A stretch of DNA of 64,000 nucleotides from Micromonospora qiuiae (GTDB lineage: Bacteria; Actinomycetota; Actinomycetes; Mycobacteriales; Micromonosporaceae). The position numbers and the translations under genes are program-made. A model generated the notes under the pieces. The model ran no database searches, was not told where the DNA came from, and saw nothing but the letters and a program-made list of their open reading frames with translations. Below, piece by piece: positions 59,351 through 64,000 of this stretch. How positions within the stretch are numbered: the first letter of the stretch is position 1; each line of letters opens with the position of its first letter. The stretch is from contig NZ_BOPC01000032.1 of NCBI RefSeq assembly GCF_016863555.1, positions 1 to 64,000 on the forward strand, read 5' to 3'.

Positions 59351-61557
59351 AGACCGGAGCGATGCTGCGGATGCTCGATCGGGCCGACAGGGAGGTGATG
59401 AAGCTGAGCCGCGCGGACAAGGGGGCGGTCTACGAGTTCACCCACAAGTTCCGCCACAACCCGGACAACCCGGGCCTCCATCTCAAGTCACTCCACGGCG
59501 ACTCGCGGCTGATGTCCGCGCGGATCAACCGGGATTACCGCGCGCTGCTGCTGAACGTCGCCGAGCGGGACTTCCTGCTCGTCGCGGTCAAGCACCGCAG
59601 CGAGGTGTACGACGACCTGAGCCGGTACGCGTACCGCATCAACCGGGTCACCGGCGGTATCGAAGTCATCGACCTGGCGCCGGTCGGCGACAGCATCGTC
59701 GGCCGGGTCGTCTCCGCGGATTCGTCCGTGGCCGTCCCTGCGGTGGCTGATCCGTCGGTGGTCGAGCCGCGGCCGAGGTCACAACCGATCTTTGGCCACT
59801 ACTCCGACGCCCAACTCCTGGAACTGGGCGTCGCCGAGCCGCTGCTACCGCAGATCCGCGCCCTGACCACCGAGGCGGAACTGCTGGAGCTGCTCGACCG
59901 GGCACCGCAGCTCACCACCGACGTGCTCTTCGCCCTCTTCGACGGCAAGACCTACGAAGAGGTACGCGCCCAGGTCACCGACCCGGTCCGGGCCGAGGAA
60001 CCGATCGACCCGGAGGACTTCGAGGCCGCAGTGGCCCGGCCGGCCACCCAGGTGACCTCCGACGACGAAGCCCTGCAGGCGATGCTTGTCGAGTCCTTCG
60101 GACGGTGGCAGATCTTCCTGCACCCCACCCAGCGCAAGCTGGTGGAGCGGCGGTACAACGGCCCCGCCCGGGTCGGTGGCGGACCGGGCACCGGAAAGAC
60201 CATCGTGGCCCTGCACCGCGTGGCGTACCTCGCCCGGCAGTTGCCGCCCGGCACAGACAAACCCATCCTGCTCACCACCTTCAACCGGAACCTCGCGGCC
60301 GACCTGCGCACCCGTCTCATGGCACTCGGCGGCGAGGAACTCGTCGCCCGGGTCGACATCGTCAACATCGACCGGCTGGCCAGCCGGGTCGTCTCGGAGG
60401 CCAGGGCCGGCGGTGGGCGGCGGGTCGTCAACGACAACGACGTGCCGCAGCTGTGGGCCGACTTCCTGATCGAGACCGGCGACGCGGGCTGGGACGCCGA
60501 CTTCCTGGCCGCCGAATGGACCCAGGTGATCCTCGGCCAGGTACTCAACTCCCGAACCGACTACTTCAAGGCCCGGCGCCCAAACCGCGGACGCAGCCTC
60601 AACCGGATGGAACGCGACCAGATCTGGCGGCTCGCCGAGCGGTTCACCACCTGGTTGGAAGGACAGGGCATCTGGACGTGGCGACAGATCGCCGAACGCG
60701 CCGCCCGACTCGAGATGGACCGTGCCGCCGCCAGCTCGGCAGAGTCCTCCGGCAGTCGCCATCGCCCCCGCTACCGCCACGTGGTGGTGGACGAGGCGCA
60801 GGACCTCAGCGCGGCCCACTGGAAGATGCTGCGGGCGATGGTCGCCTCCGGCCCGGACGACATGTTCCTCACCGGCGACACCCACCAGCGGATCTACGAC
60901 AACCACGTGACGCTGAGCAGCCTCGGCATCAACATTCGTGGCCGGTCCTCGCGGCTGACGCTGAGCTACCGCACCACCCGTCAGATCCTCGCCGACGCAC
61001 TACAGATCATGACCGGTGAGGTCTACGACGACCTGGACGGCGGCGAGGAAGATCTGGCCGGCTACCGTTCGTTGCTGCGTGGTGGCCAGCCCTCCTTCCG
61101 AGGCGCGGCGACGTGGGCGCAGGAGCGCGATCTTCTCGCCGAGCAGGTGCGCGCCTGGGGCAACCCGATCGACGGTTCGGTGGCGCTCTGCGTACCGACC
61201 AGGGAGTTCGCGGCCGACGTGATCGCGCGCCTGGAAGCCGACGGCCTGCCGGCCGTGGAGATCGGCCCCGACGGCCCGAAGCAGCCTGACGGTATCCACG
61301 TCGGCACCATGCACCGGTTCAAGGGCCTTGAATACCAACGGATGATCATCGCCGGGGTCAGCGATGGGCTGGTACCCCGGCAGTTGATCAGCCGCTACCG
61401 GGACACCGACCCCAAGCGCTACCAGCGCGAACGCCAGCGAGACCGGTCGTTGCTCTTCGTCGCGGCGACCCGTGCTCGCGACGAGCTGGTGGTGTCCTGG
61501 CACGGCACGCCCAGCCCGTTTCTCACCAGCCGGCTCGTGCAACGCCAGTTACCGTGA
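59347..61557 (+). CDS. RelE-like domain fused to UvrD/Rep-type helicase
   Basis: A 736-residue protein. The first about 95 residues resemble the RelE/ParE fold (LSRADKGAVYEFTHKFRHNP, LKSLHGDSRLMSARINRDYR, LLVAVKHRSEVYDDLSRY). A helical linker follows to about 240, then a superfamily 1 helicase with GGPGTGKT (K284), NRNLAADLR, VVVDEAQD (D482, E483), GDTHQRIYD, LSYRTTRQI, VGTMHRFKGLEYQ and a final FVAATRARDELVV. ATG 59347 overlaps the DUF1998 helicase stop as ATGA, so the two are translated together. Whether the RelE part still acts on RNA or only as a contact domain is unknown. It pairs two translocases, which suggests processing of foreign DNA. Confidence 0.85.
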   Translation: MKTGAMLRMLDRADREVMKLSRADKGAVYEFTHKFRHNPDNPGLHLKSLHGDSRLMSARINRDYRALLLNVAERDFLLVAVKHRSEVYDDLSRYAYRINRVTGGIEVIDLAPVGDSIVGRVVSADSSVAVPAVADPSVVEPRPRSQPIFGHYSDAQLLELGVAEPLLPQIRALTTEAELLELLDRAPQLTTDVLFALFDGKTYEEVRAQVTDPVRAEEPIDPEDFEAAVARPATQVTSDDEALQAMLVESFGRWQIFLHPTQRKLVERRYNGPARVGGGPGTGKTIVALHRVAYLARQLPPGTDKPILLTTFNRNLAADLRTRLMALGGEELVARVDIVNIDRLASRVVSEARAGGGRRVVNDNDVPQLWADFLIETGDAGWDADFLAAEWTQVILGQVLNSRTDYFKARRPNRGRSLNRMERDQIWRLAERFTTWLEGQGIWTWRQIAERAARLEMDRAAASSAESSGSRHRPRYRHVVVDEAQDLSAAHWKMLRAMVASGPDDMFLTGDTHQRIYDNHVTLSSLGINIRGRSSRLTLSYRTTRQILADALQIMTGEVYDDLDGGEEDLAGYRSLLRGGQPSFRGAATWAQERDLLAEQVRAWGNPIDGSVALCVPTREFAADVIARLEADGLPAVEIGPDGPKQPDGIHVGTMHRFKGLEYQRMIIAGVSDGLVPRQLISRYRDTDPKRYQRERQRDRSLLFVAATRARDELVVSWHGTPSPFLTSRLVQRQLP

Positions 61558-61643
61558 CAGCCGGCCCCTGCCGGCCGGCGCCCCTGCCCTGGGGGCCGGC
61601 GGGCGACGCCGCGGGGCCGGCGGGCGACAAGGGGAGGCCAGGG

Positions 61644-62918
61644 TTGCAGGCACGGGACCGCATCGGCGACCGGTACGAGTTGACGTATCCGATCGGACGC
61701 GGCGGGATGGGACAGGTCTGGGCGGGCTACGACGAGCGGCTCGACCGGCCGGTGGCCGTCAAGTTCCTCCGGCAGCTGGAGGTGCCGGAGGATGAGCGGG
61801 ACATCGCGGTCAAGCGGTTTCGGCGGGAAGCACGTGCCACCGCCCGGCTCGACCATCCCGGCGTGCCGGTGGTGTACGACCTCGGCGAGCACGGTGACGA
61901 CCTCTACCTGGTCATGCAGCTGGTCCGGGGAATCGTCCTCGGTGACCACATCGCCGAGCAGGAGCGGCTGCCGGTGCGCGAGGCGGCATCGATCGCCGCG
62001 CAGATCTGTTCCGTGCTCGCCGCCGCCCATGGCGCGTCCCTCGTGCATCGGGACCTGAAGCCGCAGAATCTTATGATCACTTCCAGCGGCGCGGTGAAGG
62101 TCCTGGATTTCGGCGTTGCCGCGCTGCTCGGGCCGGCCGACGCGTCCCGTCTCACCACCACCGGCCGTACCCTCGGCACGCCCGCCTACATCGCTCCCGA
62201 ACAGGCCGCCGGCGACCTGGTCGGACCGGCTGCCGACCTCTACGCCCTGGGCTGCGTCCTCTACGAGATGCTCACCGGCAGGCCGCCCTACGAGGCGGCC
62301 AACGCGCCCGAGATGCTGCGCCGGCACATGCACTCGCCGATCCCCGTCGTCACCGAACATCGGCCCGACGTGCCGGACGATCTGGCGCACCTCCTGTTCT
62401 GCCTGCTCGCCAAGGAGCCCGCCGAGCGGCCGCCGTCGGCCGCCCAGGTCGAGAAGCTGCTTGTGCCCTTCGCTGACGAGGACGCCCCGAACGCGTCACT
62501 GCCGGCCGTACCCGTACCCGTGCCGGCCCGGCCTGCGTCGTCGGCGGCCGGCCCTGCGCCGGTGCGGTTGTCGCCGCAGCAACTGAGCGAGGCGCGTGCG
62601 CAGGCACAGCAGCTCGCCGAGCACGAACGCTTCGTCCAGGCGGCCGAGCTGTTGGGGCGCATCCTCCGCGCAGCCGGTGGGCAGCCCCACGCCGCCGAGA
62701 CCGTCGCCCTCCGGATGGACATCGCCAACCTGCACCTGCTCGCCGGCGACTTCAGGCGAGCGTGCCAGGAGTTCGAGGCGCTGGCGGACGACCTGGATCA
62801 GGCGGGGACCGATGCCGACCTCGCCGACGAGTGCCGGCAGCACGCGACGATCTGCCGGCAGGAGCTCGCCGATCCAACCTTGTCAACCGCCGCCGCTGTT
62901 CCTTCCTCGCGGCGCTGA
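61644..62918 (+). CDS. Second soluble Ser/Thr protein kinase, with TPR-like tail
   Basis: A 424-residue kinase with GRGGMG, VAVKFLR (K40), HRDLKPQN (D137), VLDFGVAALLG and GTPAYIAPEQ, so all catalytic residues are present. A Pro/Ala-rich linker (about 290-320) leads to a helical, TPR-like C-terminal region (ARAQAQQLAEHERFVQAAEL, DIANLHLLAGDFRRACQEFE). No membrane segment is found. TTG 61644 is used because GGGGAGG lies seven bases upstream. The frame is open back to a GTG at 61554 that overlaps the UvrD stop, and the intervening codons contain two copies of a 16-bp GC repeat (61592-61607, 61613-61628), which look non-coding. Adjacent to the helicase pair, it mirrors the kinase at 33193. Confidence 0.83.
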   Translation: MQARDRIGDRYELTYPIGRGGMGQVWAGYDERLDRPVAVKFLRQLEVPEDERDIAVKRFRREARATARLDHPGVPVVYDLGEHGDDLYLVMQLVRGIVLGDHIAEQERLPVREAASIAAQICSVLAAAHGASLVHRDLKPQNLMITSSGAVKVLDFGVAALLGPADASRLTTTGRTLGTPAYIAPEQAAGDLVGPAADLYALGCVLYEMLTGRPPYEAANAPEMLRRHMHSPIPVVTEHRPDVPDDLAHLLFCLLAKEPAERPPSAAQVEKLLVPFADEDAPNASLPAVPVPVPARPASSAAGPAPVRLSPQQLSEARAQAQQLAEHERFVQAAELLGRILRAAGGQPHAAETVALRMDIANLHLLAGDFRRACQEFEALADDLDQAGTDADLADECRQHATICRQELADPTLSTAAAVPSSRR

Positions 62919-63033
62919 TCAACGGGGAGGAGGGTGCGTGGCGGCCGGTGCTGGCCCGAGTCGCCGCGCTACCCGCGCCGACCGCCTGACGTCATCGCTG
63001 CGCACGATGGGCTGTTCGCCTTTAGTCTTGGGC

Positions 63034-63393
63034 ATGCTCGAAGCCGGCAGCCGCATGCGCGGCCAACCACCTCCACCGGCCGTCGTCTTCGAAGCGCTCA
63101 CCGAGCCCGACCGCGACCCAGCGCGTCCCTGGCTGCGGCTACTCGACGACGAGCAATCGCCGCAGATCCTGCACGCCGAGCACCCGCGCCTGGTCGTATG
63201 GTCGTCGCTGTGGCCCAGGCGACCGGACGCTCAGGTGCGTTTCGACCTGCTGCCCGACGGGAGCGAAGGCACGCAGCTGCGCTGGACGCTGCTGGTCGCC
63301 GAGCCATTGCCCGACCCGTCGCTGCTGGGACACCTGCGCAAGCGGCTCAACGAACTGATCAACGCGAACCTGCGCTACACATTCGGCCAGTAG
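63034..63393 (+). CDS. Small SRPBCC-like protein
   Basis: A 119-residue protein with the helix-grip pattern of SRPBCC/polyketide cyclase-like proteins (PPPPAVVFEALTEPDRDPAR, LVVWSSLWPRRPDAQVRFDL, TQLRWTLLVAEPLPD) and a long final helix (LGHLRKRLNELINANLRY). A TAGTCT hexamer five bases before ATG 63034 fits a -10 of a leaderless transcript; the in-frame ATG 63007 is less likely. Ligand and role are unknown. Confidence 0.6.
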   Translation: MLEAGSRMRGQPPPPAVVFEALTEPDRDPARPWLRLLDDEQSPQILHAEHPRLVVWSSLWPRRPDAQVRFDLLPDGSEGTQLRWTLLVAEPLPDPSLLGHLRKRLNELINANLRYTFGQ

Positions 63394-63424
63394 GCAGGCC
63401 CGCAGCTTTGGTGGGAACGAGCCG

Positions 63425-63970
63425 CTACGGTTGACTTCCGCCACCCCGCTCATGGACGACGGCTCCACCTTGCGGATGCTGGGAGTGCTGGCGCGGGTCC
63501 CCGACATGTTGCCGGCCCGCCGGGGCGCTTCTCTCTGGCCGGAAACGTCCCGGCCGATGCAGCCAGGGCGCAGCCCTGGGCACCGCCGCGACAAGGGCGA
63601 CCGCGAGCGCCGCGATGAACGCTTGGCCGATCCGGCCGAGCGTGACCCCCGGAGCGGTGTCCAGCACGTAGTTGGCATAGCCGTTCGCCACCGCGTCGCT
63701 GGCGAGCACGACGCAGCCGAGCAACAGCCCTTCGATCCGACGCAGCGCCAGTAACAGCGCCGCGAGCGGGTCGAACACGGTCAGCAAGGCGAAGTACCAC
63801 ATCAGCCAGATGGGCGTGGACGGGTTTGGGCCACCCGGCCGGACCCCGAGCAGGTCGCCCAGGTGAACGATCCCCCCGTACGCGAAGACACCGACAGAGG
63901 TGAACACCACAACCTGAACCCACTTGGGCACGCCGGCCCACCGCCGGAGCGATGTTTGTGTCGCCGCCAC
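63425..63970 (-). CDS. Four-helix membrane protein
   Basis: A 181-residue integral membrane protein with four hydrophobic segments (WVQVVVFTSVGVFAYGGIVHL, IWLMWYFALLTVFDPLAALLL, LLLGCVVLASDAVANGYANY, AFIAALAVALVAAVP) and a polar C-terminal tail. It starts at GTG 63970 after GGGAGG. It resembles small uncharacterised actinobacterial membrane proteins. It converges with the SRPBCC-like gene. Confidence 0.7.
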   Translation of the reverse strand: MAATQTSLRRWAGVPKWVQVVVFTSVGVFAYGGIVHLGDLLGVRPGGPNPSTPIWLMWYFALLTVFDPLAALLLALRRIEGLLLGCVVLASDAVANGYANYVLDTAPGVTLGRIGQAFIAALAVALVAAVPRAAPWLHRPGRFRPERSAPAGRQHVGDPRQHSQHPQGGAVVHERGGGSQP

Positions 63971-64000
63971 TGGCCTCCCTTCAGTCGGGCAGTGGCCCGT

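Noticed and set aside
61554..61643. GTG 61554 as start of the second kinase
   Set aside because: The 30 extra codons are Pro/Gly/Ala low complexity with a 16-bp repeat and have no ribosome site; TTG 61644 has GGGGAGG at the right distance. Not excluded entirely because of the overlap with the UvrD stop.

Overview
The window is high-GC DNA (around 70% in most genes) with strong G/C third-position bias, many GTG/TTG starts and actinobacterial hallmark families: DUF5753/DUF397 pairs, ESX/WXG proteins, Lsr2-type DNA-binding tails, GH43 secreted hydrolases, PucR regulators and an ABC-F protein. This fits an actinomycete, most likely a Micromonosporaceae chromosome (Micromonospora-like). That placement is inferred from gene families and style, not from a marker gene; no rRNA or tRNA gene was found.

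Region 1 (1-21 kb) is ordinary chromosome. It holds a decayed HTH gene and a secreted GH43-AbfB arabinan/xylan hydrolase. A glycosyltransferase (GT2) and a polytopic membrane protein follow, then an FGGY sugar kinase next to a class II aldolase-class III aminotransferase fusion, divergent from a PucR/CdaR regulator. An ABC-F protein with a probable leader peptide comes next, then DUF305 and LVIVD-repeat secreted proteins, a second secreted GH43 (CBM6, CBM4_9) with a LacI-type operator, a DUF2071 protein and a small envelope/stress operon (holin-like, DUF3618). Several decayed genes (GNAT, YjbR, RCC1) lie between them.

Region 2 (21-33 kb) is accessory. It contains an RNase HI, lipoproteins, a TIGR04141/DUF6119 protein and an HTH-N6-methylase whose catalytic motif reads HPPF. 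A HicAB toxin-antitoxin pair with a clear operator follows, then a type VII secretion-style operon (YbaB, EspC-like, WXG-headed putative toxin, immunity candidate) and three uncharacterised minus-strand genes.

Region 3 (33-62 kb) looks like a defence island. Its left block is a Ser/Thr kinase, an SNF2 helicase and a 1638-residue Eco57I/PglX-like adenine methylase, tightly spaced or overlapping. The methylase changes sharply to lower-GC sequence just after its NPPW motif. An IS630 transposase remnant and a convergent, also lower-GC, gene for a RAMA-CBS-HEPN protein follow. After about 8.7 kb of other genes (HTH/DUF397, DUF1023 hydrolase/WXG operon, exonuclease-BRCT-Lsr2 fusion, HxlR/pirin/NmrA) comes the right block: a 2142-residue DUF1998 helicase (DruE- or DrmA/B-like) with a nuclease-like tail, a RelE-UvrD fusion overlapping it by 4 bp, and a second Ser/Thr kinase.

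The two blocks together resemble DISARM or Druantia parts (SNF2 helicase, adenine methylase, DUF1998 helicase) arranged with kinases and a possible methylation-reading RNase. Whether they work as one system is inference. The window ends with a small SRPBCC-like protein and a four-helix membrane protein.
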